A DNA stretch of 64,000 bases from Verrucomicrobium spinosum DSM 4136 = JCM 18804 (lineage in GTDB: Bacteria > Verrucomicrobiota > Verrucomicrobiia > Verrucomicrobiales > Verrucomicrobiaceae). Positions 54,783 through 63,559 of this stretch are shown here, piece by piece. Within the stretch, counting starts at the first letter, position 1. Each line of letters opens with the position of its first letter. The stretch is from contig NZ_ABIZ01000001.1 in NCBI RefSeq assembly GCF_000172155.1, positions 4,745,105 to 4,809,104 on the forward strand, written 5' to 3'. The notes under the pieces are model-generated. The model was not told the DNA's origin. It worked only from the letters and a program-made list of their open reading frames with translations, and ran no database searches. The translations under genes were made by a program, and so were the position numbers.

Positions 54783-55004
54783 TCAATACATCAGCCCACG
54801 ACGTCCGCGGAGCTTGTCGTTCACGTTCTCCCGCTTGTCCCAGTAGTCCTCCCTCCTGTCCCCCGGTCCACTGTAATGGCGACGGTCATAACGATCCTCG
54901 CGACGATCATAGCGATCCTCCACACGGTCCACATGCCCCGCCACACAGGACGTGAAGCACGTGGCAACAGTCAGAGCCAGCAAGGCCATAAGTACAGCTT
55001 TCAT
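54783..55004 (-). CDS. Small charged lipoprotein
   Basis: 73 residues. MKAVLMALLALTVATCFTSC is a lipoprotein signal with C20 as the lipidation site; the mature part is unusually rich in Arg, Asp and Tyr with the repeated word DRR/EDRYDRR and ends RGRRGLMY. Such short Arg/Asp-rich lipoproteins are known in Verrucomicrobia and Planctomycetes but have no assigned role. Preceded by a spacer with no clear promoter motif. A credible but unproven gene; the main support is the excellent signal peptide and the biased but non-random mature part. Confidence 0.65.
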   Translation of the reverse strand: MKAVLMALLALTVATCFTSCVAGHVDRVEDRYDRREDRYDRRHYSGPGDRREDYWDKRENVNDKLRGRRGLMY

Positions 55005-55271
55005 AGTTTTCAGAAGCGTGAGTTATACGGAGTGAAACAAAGACACCCAGGAGATGCCCACCGAGCACATCAGTGAAGGGCCGGGGAGCCATCCATCTTC
55101 ATGGCTCGTGCACGACACTGGGTATTCGGATCGGGCGACCTGCATCGGCTGTATCTACTCGATCATGCCTCAAATCCTCTGACGAGGAAAGCGTCACCTC
55201 TATCCAAATTCCGAAAAAATCGCCACCGCCTCCTTTGCCGCGCCTTGCACCGGCGCACGCCCCCGGTCACC

Positions 55272-55625
55272 ATGCTCATCATGGAAATGGAAACCATCGA
55301 ATGGTCCGACTTCACCAAGGTGCAACTGCGCGTTGGCAGAGTCTTGAGCGCCCAGCCTTTTCCCCAGGCCAGAAAGCCCGCCTACATCCTTCAGGTGGAC
55401 TTTGGCCCAGAACTCGGAGTGAAAAAATCCAGCGCCCAGATCACGGCGCTCTACACTCCTGAGAATCTGGTTGGCCGCCTTGTCCTCGCCGTGATCAACT
55501 TCCCCAAGAAACAAATCGGCCCCATTCAATCCGAATGCCTCGTCACCGGCTTCTACAATAAAGATGGCCACGTCGTCCTGTGCGCACCTGATCAAGACGT
55601 ACCCCTGGGCACGCGACTGCTTTAG
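55272..55625 (+). CDS. csaA: CsaA-type tRNA-binding domain protein
   Basis: 117 residues from [14 protein letters not shown] (a start at MEMETIEW, 55281, is equally possible). It consists of one tRNA-binding OB-fold (the domain at the end of methionyl-tRNA synthetase and in CsaA): [42 protein letters not shown] and a closing strand [19 protein letters not shown]. CsaA proteins have been described as export-related chaperones in Bacillus; in other bacteria the role is not clear. In-frame sequence upstream to 55101 is not similar to the family and is excluded. Confidence 0.85.
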   Translation: MLIMEMETIEWSDFTKVQLRVGRVLSAQPFPQARKPAYILQVDFGPELGVKKSSAQITALYTPENLVGRLVLAVINFPKKQIGPIQSECLVTGFYNKDGHVVLCAPDQDVPLGTRLL

Positions 55626-55766
55626 TCGAGATACAATAAATTGTTCTTAGCAGGCGCAAGACATCCCCATCGCCCCTCTCATGAAGACGCCTGTGTCACT
55701 GCCCCCACAATTGGGTGGAGACCCGGTAACGGATTGTGCGCAGTTATCATGCGCCTATCTTGTGGC

Positions 55767-55955
55767 ATGCGGATATACACTATCATCTTCACCAACGGAG
55801 ACCGGAAAATCTACCAGGCTGATCGTCATGTTACAGGCAGGGATGCCTTTGTTCTCCTCCGTCAGAACGGGGAAAGACTGAGCTTTGCCATGAAGAATCT
55901 CAGAGGCTGGCAGCTCGTCTCCACCTCTACACCAGCCGGTCAACCTGTCGGCTGA
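55767..55955 (+). CDS. Small hypothetical protein
   Basis: 62 residues from MRIYTIIFTNGDRKIYQADRH (alternative ATG at 55749 adds 6). It has the strand pattern of a small beta protein (RIYTIIFTNGDRKIYQA, FVLLRQNGERLSFAMKNLRGWQLVS) and ends after a Thr/Pro tail. No family recognised. There is 141 bp between it and csaA, and it converges with the gene at 56053. Confidence 0.45.
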   Translation: MRIYTIIFTNGDRKIYQADRHVTGRDAFVLLRQNGERLSFAMKNLRGWQLVSTSTPAGQPVG

Positions 55956-56052
55956 AGTGGGGCTTGGGCGATGGAGCATCGGGTTCAGGCCTTCTGGCCA
56001 CCGGCATTTTTTATCGCTTTCATCAGGAATCATCGTGACCGCATAGCGACCC

Positions 56053-57972
56053 TCATTTTTCCCAGCGCACCCTTCCCTGGCCACCTCGCGGCGTGCTCTT
56101 GGGGTAGTCTGGATTCACCTGCTGATCCTTCATCTGGACCAACGCTCCAGCATCTGGCACGGGCTGCTGGTTTATCTTCACCGCTCCCAGTTTGAAGCCC
56201 TTCACCGTGACATCACGGTCCGGCGAAAAGATTTCCACCCAGCGTGCAGGCTCCGGCCCATGCCGGTAAGTGGCAGACATGGGCCCCACCTCCACCAGCT
56301 TGAAGGCAGGCTGGGGTGTGAACAGCAGGTCCACATCCTCTATGTGCAGCCCCTCCACATTCGCGGCGATCTGCACCACCCCGGGCCGCGTGAAACGCAG
56401 TTGTTTCATCGTTATATTCTGCAGTGTGCCCACTTCCACGCTGAAATCCCTGTCCCGTCCCACCTCCAGATTGGGCTGGTCGTACAGCTTGAACTCCCGG
56501 ATGTCCGTGAGGTCTCGCAGCACCACGTTGCTGATCGGGCACGCCAGCATATCTCCACTGGGGAAGCGTTTCACCCCAGGCAGCAGCCGGATGGCATCCG
56601 TCGCCTTGCTTCCAGCAGGCGCCCCCGTCACCTTCTCCACCACCACATCCCGGATGGGGCCGAACGTCGGTGTGTAGTTGCGCCACTCCCAGGCATTCAG
56701 CGCCACCAGATCATCATGCGTCACACCGGCAATGTCCCGGATCACCCCGTTCCTGGCAGGCCCGTTCACATGCACGCCATCGCGCCCATTTTCCTCGAAC
56801 CGCATCCCCTCCACCTGGAACTGGCTCACATTGCCCAGATGCACCCCAAAGGACCGGCAGCGGCGGATGGTCACATCTTTCACCGCAAGCCCCTGCACGT
56901 TGCTGAACACAAACGTTCCGTTGCAATTCGGCACCGTATTGCCCACATCGGACCGGCCCGCACGATTGCCGTTCATGCTGGGCACACCCACCGCCAGCGT
57001 GGTCCAGATGCCGCCTTCAACCCCCAGATTCCTGTCGGGCACCAGATCTTCTGGAACGGGACGGTCCGAGAAGTCGCGGATGCCCCGGTTGCGCACCATG
57101 CAGGAGTTCACGCCAGGTTTGAGCCGAATCTCAGCTCCAGGCTCTGCCTTGATCGACTGGCCCGAGCCAAGCAGCAACGGCGCGTCCAGGTAATACGGCT
57201 CCTGCCGGCCCGGTATCTCCAACCGCCCATGCTTTTCAATCGCCGCCTGGAACGCATCCGTCCAGACCTCCGCCGTGACCTCTCGAACCTCCACCCCGCC
57301 CTTCCCGTCCGGCCAGTCCTCCTTCCACGTGCCGCTCCGCACCAGGGTGCCAAACTCCTCCAGAACGGCCGCAGCCGCAGGCTTCACTCCTGGAGTGCCG
57401 CTCTCAAACTCGATCAGCGACTTGCCGGGAACCACCATCGGATCCAGTTCCCACACATTCCGATACCCGTAGATGTAGAGGGTGATGTAAGTGGGGATGT
57501 TGAGACCTGCGCTGGGAAACTTTGGAGGATCAAACTCTGCCGGAAAAAGAGAGCCCGGATCCCCGACGAACGCGGGCTCATCAGGCAAATTGTTCCGGCA
57601 GTAGATCAGGATCTTGGTCGAGGTATCAGGAATCAACCGCCGAAGCGTAGCCTCTGCCATCTCCGTGTACGGCAGACTCTTGCTGCCCTTGATACGCAAC
57701 CGGTCAAAATGCGCCCTGCTCCTTGCATCCAGGACGACCGTCTTCTCCTCTTTTGCCATCCCCACAAAGTCCGCCTCACTGACCCGACGCATCACCCGCA
57801 GCGCCTCCGCCTCTTGGGCCGCCTTGAGGAACGCCGTGGAATCACTCGAAGCCCCCGTCGGGACCGCTGGCGGCGGCACCTCCACCTTGGGCTGCTCGCC
57901 CATCAGCAAAAGACTGGAAGCGGAGACCAGAAACAGCCCCACCCCTGTAAGAACTCGAGAAACCCGCGTCAT
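56053..57972 (-). CDS. Rhodanese-beta-helix fusion protein
   Basis: 639 residues from MTRVSRVLTGVGLFLV (12 more if the ATG at 58008 is used). Signal peptide to about 30 (LFLVSASSLLLMG). Then a rhodanese-like domain at about 55-175: VVLDARSRAHFDRLRIKGSKSLPYTEM and the active-site loop ILIYCRNNLP with Cys as expected persulfide carrier. From about 190 to the end a right-handed beta-helix of the pectate-lyase/polygalacturonase type: FQAAIEKHGRLEIPG, SGQSIKAEPGAEIRLKPG, KDVTIRRCRSFGVHLGNVSQFQVEG, ENGRDGVHVNGP. The two domain types are normally separate; their fusion in one secreted polypeptide is unusual. The Arg after Cys in the rhodanese loop suggests sulfurtransferase ability but redox sensing is equally possible. 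Confidence 0.82.
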   Translation of the reverse strand: MTRVSRVLTGVGLFLVSASSLLLMGEQPKVEVPPPAVPTGASSDSTAFLKAAQEAEALRVMRRVSEADFVGMAKEEKTVVLDARSRAHFDRLRIKGSKSLPYTEMAEATLRRLIPDTSTKILIYCRNNLPDEPAFVGDPGSLFPAEFDPPKFPSAGLNIPTYITLYIYGYRNVWELDPMVVPGKSLIEFESGTPGVKPAAAAVLEEFGTLVRSGTWKEDWPDGKGGVEVREVTAEVWTDAFQAAIEKHGRLEIPGRQEPYYLDAPLLLGSGQSIKAEPGAEIRLKPGVNSCMVRNRGIRDFSDRPVPEDLVPDRNLGVEGGIWTTLAVGVPSMNGNRAGRSDVGNTVPNCNGTFVFSNVQGLAVKDVTIRRCRSFGVHLGNVSQFQVEGMRFEENGRDGVHVNGPARNGVIRDIAGVTHDDLVALNAWEWRNYTPTFGPIRDVVVEKVTGAPAGSKATDAIRLLPGVKRFPSGDMLACPISNVVLRDLTDIREFKLYDQPNLEVGRDRDFSVEVGTLQNITMKQLRFTRPGVVQIAANVEGLHIEDVDLLFTPQPAFKLVEVGPMSATYRHGPEPARWVEIFSPDRDVTVKGFKLGAVKINQQPVPDAGALVQMKDQQVNPDYPKSTPRGGQGRVRWEK

Positions 57973-58697
57973 GGGAAAAAGCATGGCGGGAAAAGTTCGA
58001 GACGGCAAGACGCAAGCACTTGGGGCCAGGGAGCGAATGGCGAACCGAGACCTTAAAACAATCGCGAAGACTCTCGATCACAGATGCAAGCAGTCAGCCG
58101 AAGCTCCTCCTCGAAGAGGATCCGGCCACAAGCCCAACGTTGACCAGCCTCAAGCGAGTCTACGTTGGGTAACCGAGATATAGAACTCTACTCCGAGGGA
58201 GTTTCGGCGGTCTGGTGCCTACTCAAACGGCCTGTGCCGGTGAAGTCAGGGGAGCGCACGCATCTTGCGTGCTGTTTCCGGCATCTTGCCGGGAACGTCA
58301 GTCAGCGCGTGACCTCGCAACGCACAGCCGAACCCTCGCGCGATGTGGGAGTGTCGAAGCCGATGGGAAGGAAGCGGATGCGGTCGGCCTTCGCACCTGC
58401 CCCCCCTCTTTGGTAGCTACCCAAGGTTGACTCGCTTAAGGCTCGTCCAACCTTGGGCTGTGCTACAAATCCCCTTCAGGGATCAACTGTAGACTCTGGC
58501 GGACCTGTTCCTGGTAAAACCCAGATTTCGCGCAGTGGTGCGGCCACCAAGGAACCAGCCCGGCCGAAGCTCTTCCTCAAAGAGGATGGGACGACAAGCC
58601 CTACGCTGATGACCTTCCTGCGAGTCTCCCTCCCCTTGCTGACTCGGTGAAGTCGCGAGCGTTGACAACGGATCTCATTGGGTGAAAGTCCCCTCAA
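57973..58697. repeat. Gap with dispersed element copies
   Basis: No gene. 58133-58169 holds a reversed copy of the covarying hairpin (CCCAACGTT...ACGTTGGG), then the dispersed element at 58251-58485 with its own hairpin (58420-58457). The remaining 58486-58697 resembles the flank of the small ORF that follows. Confidence 0.75.
58251..58485 (+). repeat. Dispersed element, copy 2
   Basis: GGAGCGCACGCATCTTGC, GGCATCTTGCCGGGAACGTC, GAAGCGGATGCGGTCGGCC and hairpin CCCAAGGTT...AACCTTGGG; counterpart of 27750-27977. Both stem strands differ from copy 1 in a compensating way. Confidence 0.85.
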
Positions 58698-58847
58698 GTG
58701 AAAAAAAAGCTGATAGTCGTGAGCAATCCGGAGGAGATGCGCAAAGCCTTGCGCAATCTGCCCGTCGTTTCGCGGGAGGAAGCCGTACGGTCTATTTTGG
58801 CCCAGAACGGGCAAAGCACCTCTCCGAAGCAAGAGAAGCGCAACTAG
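58698..58847 (+). CDS. Small ORF with GTG start
   Basis: 49 residues, GTG start: VKKKLIVVSNPEEMRKALRNL then PVVSREEAVRSILAQNGQS. The Lys-rich start and regular helical pattern suggest a real small protein. It directly precedes the decayed kinase-like remnant and may be its companion. No family recognised. Confidence 0.4.
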   Translation: MKKKLIVVSNPEEMRKALRNLPVVSREEAVRSILAQNGQSTSPKQEKRN

Positions 58848-58862
58848 CGCTCCTTGCCAATG

Positions 58863-59165
58863 AGCCTGAAGGATCTGCTCAATAAAATCCTGACTTCGTA
58901 GGAGGCGAGCATCGGGTCTATGTGCCAGACCCACCCACCACTGTGACCAAAGTTCCATCAGAATGGATCGCAGTACCGGAGGTGCAGAACGTGACCTTCT
59001 ATCCGTCAACACGATGGGATTCTCGTCACAGATGCACACCCTCGAAATTTTCGACTTACTCCAACAGGGCTCATTGTTCCAATCGATCTGGTAGTCTCCG
59101 CAGTCCCGTTGGGAGTCACCAAAGTACTCGCAGAACCTTCAACGGAGTGGGAGTTCGACGACTAA
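58863..59165 (+). pseudogene. Decayed kinase-like gene (polyvalent-protein kinase type)
   Basis: Two disjoint frames match parts of a small kinase domain found in polyvalent proteins: GGEHRVYVPDPPTTVTKVP (near 58902-58960) has the GxEHxVY pattern of the N-terminus, and DGILVTDAHPRNFRLTPTGL followed by IVPIDLVVSAVP (59011-59110) has the DxHPxNF catalytic-loop pattern and the PIDL metal-binding Asp; it ends EWEFDD at a stop at 59165. A TGA interrupts the second frame at about 58992, and the segment linking the two is too short for a whole kinase lobe. So at least one frameshift and a deletion are present. Family call rests on recall of the motif; moderate confidence. Confidence 0.45.
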
Positions 59166-59212
59166 CCCTTGGACTCTAAAACGGAGTTCAAGGGCAACTC
59201 TCGCTGCCCCAA

Positions 59213-59641
59213 TCACCCCGGACGCACCACGGCTGCCAGCATCGGGCAGTACACCCGGCGATAACTCCAGGCCAGATACACCTCCATGGCCGCAAAGAAG
59301 AGCGCGATGATCGTCCCATCCGGGACAGCAAAGACATGGAAGGCCACGATGTTCACGATCATCGGAGCCAGAAACGCCAGAGCCAGCGGCACGAAGCGAT
59401 TGATCAGCAGCAACACCCCGGACACCAACTGAGTGCCCGCAATCAACGGCATCATGTACCCGGATCCCATGAGGCCCGTGAAGAGGGCCATCGCCGGTGC
59501 TGGCAGGGGAGTGTCCGGTCTGGGGATGAAGTCAAGAAAGCCATTGAGGCCGAAGACCGTAAAGCCCAGCCCATAGAAAAGACGGACGATGTGAGGAGCG
59601 ATGGCTCCGAAGCCGCGTTTGGTTTCGCCATTTGCATTCAT
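59213..59641 (-). CDS. DoxX-family membrane protein
   Basis: 142 residues with about four transmembrane segments: HIVRLFYGLGFTVFGLNGFLDF, MALFTGLMGSGYMMPLIAGTQLVSGVLLLI, FVPLALAFLAPMIVNIVAFHVF, GTIIALFFAAMEVYLAWSY. The GYMMPLIAGTQLVSGVLLL segment has the family Gly/Gln pattern. DoxX-like proteins are linked to redox or terminal-oxidase functions in some species, but the role is usually unknown. No operon partner; the neighbouring gene on the same strand (murG) is 369 bp upstream of nothing directly linked. Confidence 0.82.
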   Translation of the reverse strand: MNANGETKRGFGAIAPHIVRLFYGLGFTVFGLNGFLDFIPRPDTPLPAPAMALFTGLMGSGYMMPLIAGTQLVSGVLLLINRFVPLALAFLAPMIVNIVAFHVFAVPDGTIIALFFAAMEVYLAWSYRRVYCPMLAAVVRPG

Positions 59642-60024
59642 AGGACAGATATTGATTGGATTTGATAGGGGTGGATTGCTCTCAGGGACACGACATGGAC
59701 GCGGCGGACCTTGCGGACGCCGCCATGCGACCCCGAAGGCTCGTCATTCCATCCCCTTGACGATTGGGGCGGGATGAGAAGGACAAATCGGTAAAAAAAG
59801 TTGTGTCGCCCCTACTGAGCGAGGCTCGCACCCCCGCCCTCTTCCTGAACTCACCAACCCTTCGTGCCTTTGTGCCTTCGTGTGAGAACATCCCGCTCCC
59901 ATCCTCGCGAGCCCATGCCGATTGCCGACCGACGGCAGAGCAGACCGCTACGCCGCCCCTCGCCACCCAATCCCAATCCTGTTAATCCTCAAAAATCTTG
60001 TCAATCCTGTCTCAAGAAGGTCCC
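59642..60024. other. Gap between doxX-like gene and murG
   Basis: No gene seen. Contains the CTTTGTGCCTTCGTGTGAGA module (about 59868-59888) and an AT-poor stretch otherwise; no convincing terminator for murG was found. Confidence 0.5.
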
Positions 60025-61269
60025 CTATTTCCCCACCGCCATCTCTTCGACGATGTTCGCGATTTCCTCGGCCGCACTGGCGTGGGAGATCGCCTGCGCC
60101 GCAGCCTTCATGTTGGCCGCCCGCTGCTCGTTGGTGGTGATCTCACGCACCACGCGGATCAGCTTCTCCGGAGACAAATCAAGCTCCGGCACCATGATGC
60201 CAGCCTTGGCCTCGTGGAAGATGCGGGCATTCAGCGTCTGGTGATCATCGGCCGCATAGGGGTAGGGCACCAGCAGGCTGGGCACCCCGAAGTACGCCAG
60301 CTCTGCCAGCGTGGAAGCGCCACTGCGGGCCAGGGCGATATCCGCGATTTTGTAGGCCAGCTCCATGCGGTGGCAGAACGCCGCGATGTGGGCATGCAGC
60401 TTGATCTCCTTGCCGTCGTAGGCGTCCGAGACTTCCTGGTAGTCTCCTGGACCCGTGATATGCAGCATCTGCACCCCCAGGGCATTCAGTTCGTCCAGGG
60501 TATGCGTCACGGCATTGTTCAGCCCGCGGGCACCCTGGCTGCCACCGATCACCAGCACCGTCTTGCGGCTGGGATCGAGACCAAAGAACGCGTAGGGATC
60601 CTCCTTCGTCTCCTCTGCCGCCCGACGGAGCGCGCTGCGCACGGGTGTCCCCACAATGCGGGTCTCCTTGTCCTTCGGGAAATATTGCGCACACTCCTGG
60701 AAACCCAGCAGCACCGTATCGCAGAACCTTGCGGTGAGCTTGTTGGCCTTGCCCGGGATGGCATTGGAATCGTGAATGAGCGTCTTGATCTTCGCGCGAC
60801 GACCGGCCAGTACCGGGGCAAAGGAGGTGAAGCCCCCCATGCCCAGCACCACCTGCGTGTCGTGCTCACGGATCATTGCCTTGCACTGCTTGAGCCCGTT
60901 CCACACACCCAGCAGGAACTTGGGCATCTGTAGGGACAGCGGCTTGGGCATTGCCAGGAAAGGCATTTTTTCGAACCGCAGAGAAGCGTGCCCGCTCGAA
61001 GCCAGGGCATCGATCTTCTTCTCACTGATCAAAAGGATCACGTCATGTCCGCGGGCCTGCAACACCTCACCCACCGCAATGCCCGGGAACAAATGCCCCC
61101 CGGTGCCACCGCAGGCGATGATGATATGACGGCTCTTCCAGGGCGACTGGCTGGAAGTGGGCGTCGTGCTGCGGGATTTCGTTAGCGGCTTCGCGACGGC
61201 AGTCCCTTGAACGGCACTCTGAACAGGAGGGTTCTTGGACTTCTGGCGGTTTTTCTTATAGCGAGCCAT
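60025..61269 (-). CDS. murG: UDP-GlcNAc transferase of lipid II synthesis
   Basis: 414 residues. MurG adds GlcNAc to lipid I to give lipid II on the cytoplasmic face of the membrane. After a Lys/Thr-rich leader of about 45 residues (longer than usual) comes HIIIACGGTGGHLFPGIAVGEVL, the GGTGGH nucleotide-sugar motif; then VLGMGGFTSFAPVLAG and, in the C-terminal half, VIGGSQGARGLN and SGASTLAELAYFGVPSLLVPYPYA with the conserved Glu. The start overlaps the end of ftsW by 14 bp. Gene order here is murD, LysM protein, ftsW, murG as in the Chlamydiae. Confidence 0.96.
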   Translation of the reverse strand: MARYKKNRQKSKNPPVQSAVQGTAVAKPLTKSRSTTPTSSQSPWKSRHIIIACGGTGGHLFPGIAVGEVLQARGHDVILLISEKKIDALASSGHASLRFEKMPFLAMPKPLSLQMPKFLLGVWNGLKQCKAMIREHDTQVVLGMGGFTSFAPVLAGRRAKIKTLIHDSNAIPGKANKLTARFCDTVLLGFQECAQYFPKDKETRIVGTPVRSALRRAAEETKEDPYAFFGLDPSRKTVLVIGGSQGARGLNNAVTHTLDELNALGVQMLHITGPGDYQEVSDAYDGKEIKLHAHIAAFCHRMELAYKIADIALARSGASTLAELAYFGVPSLLVPYPYAADDHQTLNARIFHEAKAGIMVPELDLSPEKLIRVVREITTNEQRAANMKAAAQAISHASAAEEIANIVEEMAVGK

Positions 61270-62425
61270 GGGAGACCGCAGTCATACGACGACGCCGTAT
61301 TTCCAGCAAGTCCTTCTTCCGTTCGTAAGGCGTTTGACGGTAGATGTTGATGAGAATTCCGATGCCAATCATGCGGAAAACAAGGCTCGATCCACCGTAG
61401 CTGACGAAAGGCAGCGGCAACCCCTTGTTGGGCAGCAGAGCCGTCGTCACCCCCATGTTCAACAAGGCTTCCAGCGCAATCGTGAGCGTGATGCCAAAGG
61501 CCAGCAGGCGGCTGAAACGGTCTGGTGCCCGGTGGGCGATGCTCATGCCTGCCGCGACGAGCAATGAGAAAGTGATCACGACAAAAAGTGTGCCGTACAG
61601 GCCGAGCTCCTCCCCTACCATGGGAAAAATGAAGTCCGTGTGAGCCTCCGGGAGGTAGAGCATTTTCTGCCGCCCGTTGCCCAAGCCCACGCCCTCCACA
61701 CCGCCGGAGCCGAAAGCGATCAAAGCCCGCCACTGCTGCATGCCCAGCCCCTCTTTGTATTTCTCCAGATCCAGGAAGGCGAAGATACGCTCCACCCGGT
61801 TGGGCATGAACTTCACCACCCAGGCCAGTCCTGCCAGGCCAGCCCCCAGGACAGGGAGCAGGTACAGCAGGCGGGTGCCAGCCACAAACATCATGCCGCC
61901 CCCCAGTGCGCCGACCAGCGCCGCACTGCCCAGGTCCACCTCACCAGCGATCAGGGCGACGGTGACAAAGACCATGCACCCCGGCATGAGGAACCCCTGC
62001 TTGAACTCCCGGGTCAGCGGCTCATGCCGGGTGAACCACCCCGCCAGCAGGATGGCCACCGCCAGCTTCGCCAGCTCAGAGGGTTGCAAATTGGGCCCGC
62101 CAATGCCGAGACGCTTCAGGCTGATCCAGCGGGCGGCCCCGTTCACCTCGTCGGCAAAGAAGGGCACATAGCACAGCAGGAGCGCCACCACCGTCACGCC
62201 AAAAATCTTCCACCGCAGGCGGTACAGTCGCGGATAGGCGATGAACGCCATGACCCCTGCCGCCAGCACCCCCAGGCCCAGACGAATGATCTGGCTGCGC
62301 AGCGTGAAATACGCCTCCCCACTGGTCTCATCCAAAAAGTAGCTCGTGCTGGCCAGCATGACCAGGCCGAGCGCGCTCAGCATGCTGACGGCAAAGACGA
62401 GAACGTAAACACTGGCTCGACCCAT
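61256..62425 (-). CDS. ftsW: Lipid II polymerase/flippase-family division protein
   Basis: 389 residues, ten transmembrane segments of the SEDS family. FtsW polymerises lipid II at the septum with a class B penicillin-binding protein. Recognisable: MGRASVYVLVFAVSMLSALGLVMLASTSY, the loop NGAARWISLKRLGIGGPNLQPSELAKLA with the family SEDS-type Asp-bearing loop EVDLGSAALV, and NMGVTTALLPNKGLPLPFVSYGGSSL at the end. RodA and FtsW cannot be told apart by motif alone; the position in the murD-murG cluster supports FtsW. An inverted repeat lies in the 57-bp gap before it. Confidence 0.95.
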   Translation of the reverse strand: MGRASVYVLVFAVSMLSALGLVMLASTSYFLDETSGEAYFTLRSQIIRLGLGVLAAGVMAFIAYPRLYRLRWKIFGVTVVALLLCYVPFFADEVNGAARWISLKRLGIGGPNLQPSELAKLAVAILLAGWFTRHEPLTREFKQGFLMPGCMVFVTVALIAGEVDLGSAALVGALGGGMMFVAGTRLLYLLPVLGAGLAGLAWVVKFMPNRVERIFAFLDLEKYKEGLGMQQWRALIAFGSGGVEGVGLGNGRQKMLYLPEAHTDFIFPMVGEELGLYGTLFVVITFSLLVAAGMSIAHRAPDRFSRLLAFGITLTIALEALLNMGVTTALLPNKGLPLPFVSYGGSSLVFRMIGIGILINIYRQTPYERKKDLLEIRRRRMTAVSHGSL

Positions 62426-62451
62426 GAAAAAAGGAAAGGGAGGGAATGAAA

Positions 62452-62473
62452 GGGGCGCCTTTTTGGGCGCCCC
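62452..62473 (-). terminator. Hairpin between LysM gene and ftsW
   Basis: GGGGCGCC and GGCGCCCC form an 8-bp perfect stem; on the minus strand it is followed only by TTTC, so termination would be weak. It may act as an attenuator or lower ftsW-murG expression. Confidence 0.5.
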
Positions 62474-62482
62474 GCAGATGGT

Positions 62483-63538
62483 TTATTTGGCTGGAATCTT
62501 GATCATCATGCCCTTCTTCAGGCGGCTGGGATTCGTTCCCGGGTTTGCCTTGATGAGATCATTGACGTTGATCCCATTCTTCCGGGCGATTGAGTAGAAG
62601 GTGTCCCCCCCCTTGATCTCGTAGGAGCGGCCACCGCCCGTCGCCGCTGTGGGTGCGGGCTTCTCTTTCGCCGTCGCTGCCACCACAGGTGTCGCCTTCG
62701 GAGCAGGCTTTTCCTTGGGCGGGGCTTCCTGCAACTTCACAGGCGAGACTGGGGTGGCCTTCTGGGTGGAGCCACCTGAACCTGCTTTGCCAGCAGGCGG
62801 GGAATCTTCCAGCTTGGCCACACGAGCATCTGCGGGAGGCGCGTCCTGCAGAGTCACCGGCTTGGCCTTGATAAGGGTCGGCGCGGGATGGGATTCACCA
62901 GACTTGCTCTTCGTACCAGCGGACTCCCCCACCACAGCTGCCTTGAAGGACTCCGGCTGCCCTTTGCCAGCTTTGCCACTGACTTCTTTGGCAGCAGCCA
63001 CGGTCGTTTCGCGGCTGGTCTGACCCGATGTCAGAGCCACTGCCGCCGCAGGAGCAGGCACCTCATCGGCCACTTCCTTGCGCAGCGGGAGTTGGAGACG
63101 GCGGCTCACATAGAGCTCACCATTCTGATCCAACTGGTTCAGGCGGATGATTTCCTCAGTGGTCGCCCCGGTCGCATCTGCGATGGACTGGACCGTGTCA
63201 CCCGAGCGCACTTGATACTCGGAAAGCTCACTGCGCTTCACCAAGGATCCGGTGCTCGTTTCCGTCGTATCGCCAGGGAGAGCAGGCGCAGCCTTGCCCA
63301 TGCTTGCGGCCACCGAGACCTTGGGCCGGTCAGAGACAATATTGTACAGCACGATGGCCCCAATCAGAAACACATGGAGCAGCAGCAGAAACACAAACAC
63401 GCGGCCCAGGTTGCCGCTCTGCTCACGCTCCGTCCAATCCGCCTGATCCCCGTTCTCCACCGCAGACACATAATGCCTGCGGAAGCTTTCTGACGCAAAG
63501 AGGCGCCGCGTGGGTGAGAGGTTGGATTTATCATTCAT
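62483..63538 (-). CDS. LysM-domain protein of the division cluster (NlpD-like position)
   Basis: 351 residues. N-terminal cytosolic part (1-45), one transmembrane helix (VFLLLLHVFLIGAIVLY), a low-complexity Pro/Lys/Ala linker, and two LysM domains: the first about 105-155 (YQVRSGDTVQSIADATGATTEEIIRLNQL), the second at the C-terminus (YEIKGGDTFYSIARKNGINVNDLIKANPGTNP). No M23 peptidase domain, unlike true NlpD/EnvC. LysM binds peptidoglycan, so it is expected in the periplasm. Its place between murD and ftsW is that of CT759/NlpD in Chlamydia. Starts 21 bp after murD. Confidence 0.92.
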   Translation of the reverse strand: MNDKSNLSPTRRLFASESFRRHYVSAVENGDQADWTEREQSGNLGRVFVFLLLLHVFLIGAIVLYNIVSDRPKVSVAASMGKAAPALPGDTTETSTGSLVKRSELSEYQVRSGDTVQSIADATGATTEEIIRLNQLDQNGELYVSRRLQLPLRKEVADEVPAPAAAVALTSGQTSRETTVAAAKEVSGKAGKGQPESFKAAVVGESAGTKSKSGESHPAPTLIKAKPVTLQDAPPADARVAKLEDSPPAGKAGSGGSTQKATPVSPVKLQEAPPKEKPAPKATPVVAATAKEKPAPTAATGGGRSYEIKGGDTFYSIARKNGINVNDLIKANPGTNPSRLKKGMMIKIPAK

Positions 63539-63559
63539 AAGCGTCGCTCCTCGCGGAGT

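Noticed and set aside
56260-58056. Long open frame (about 600 codons) on the plus strand
   Set aside because: Antisense shadow of the rhodanese-beta-helix gene, whose product has clear domains.
58476-59039. 187-codon open frame on the minus strand
   Set aside because: It runs through the dispersed element and opposite the kinase-like remnant; no signature.
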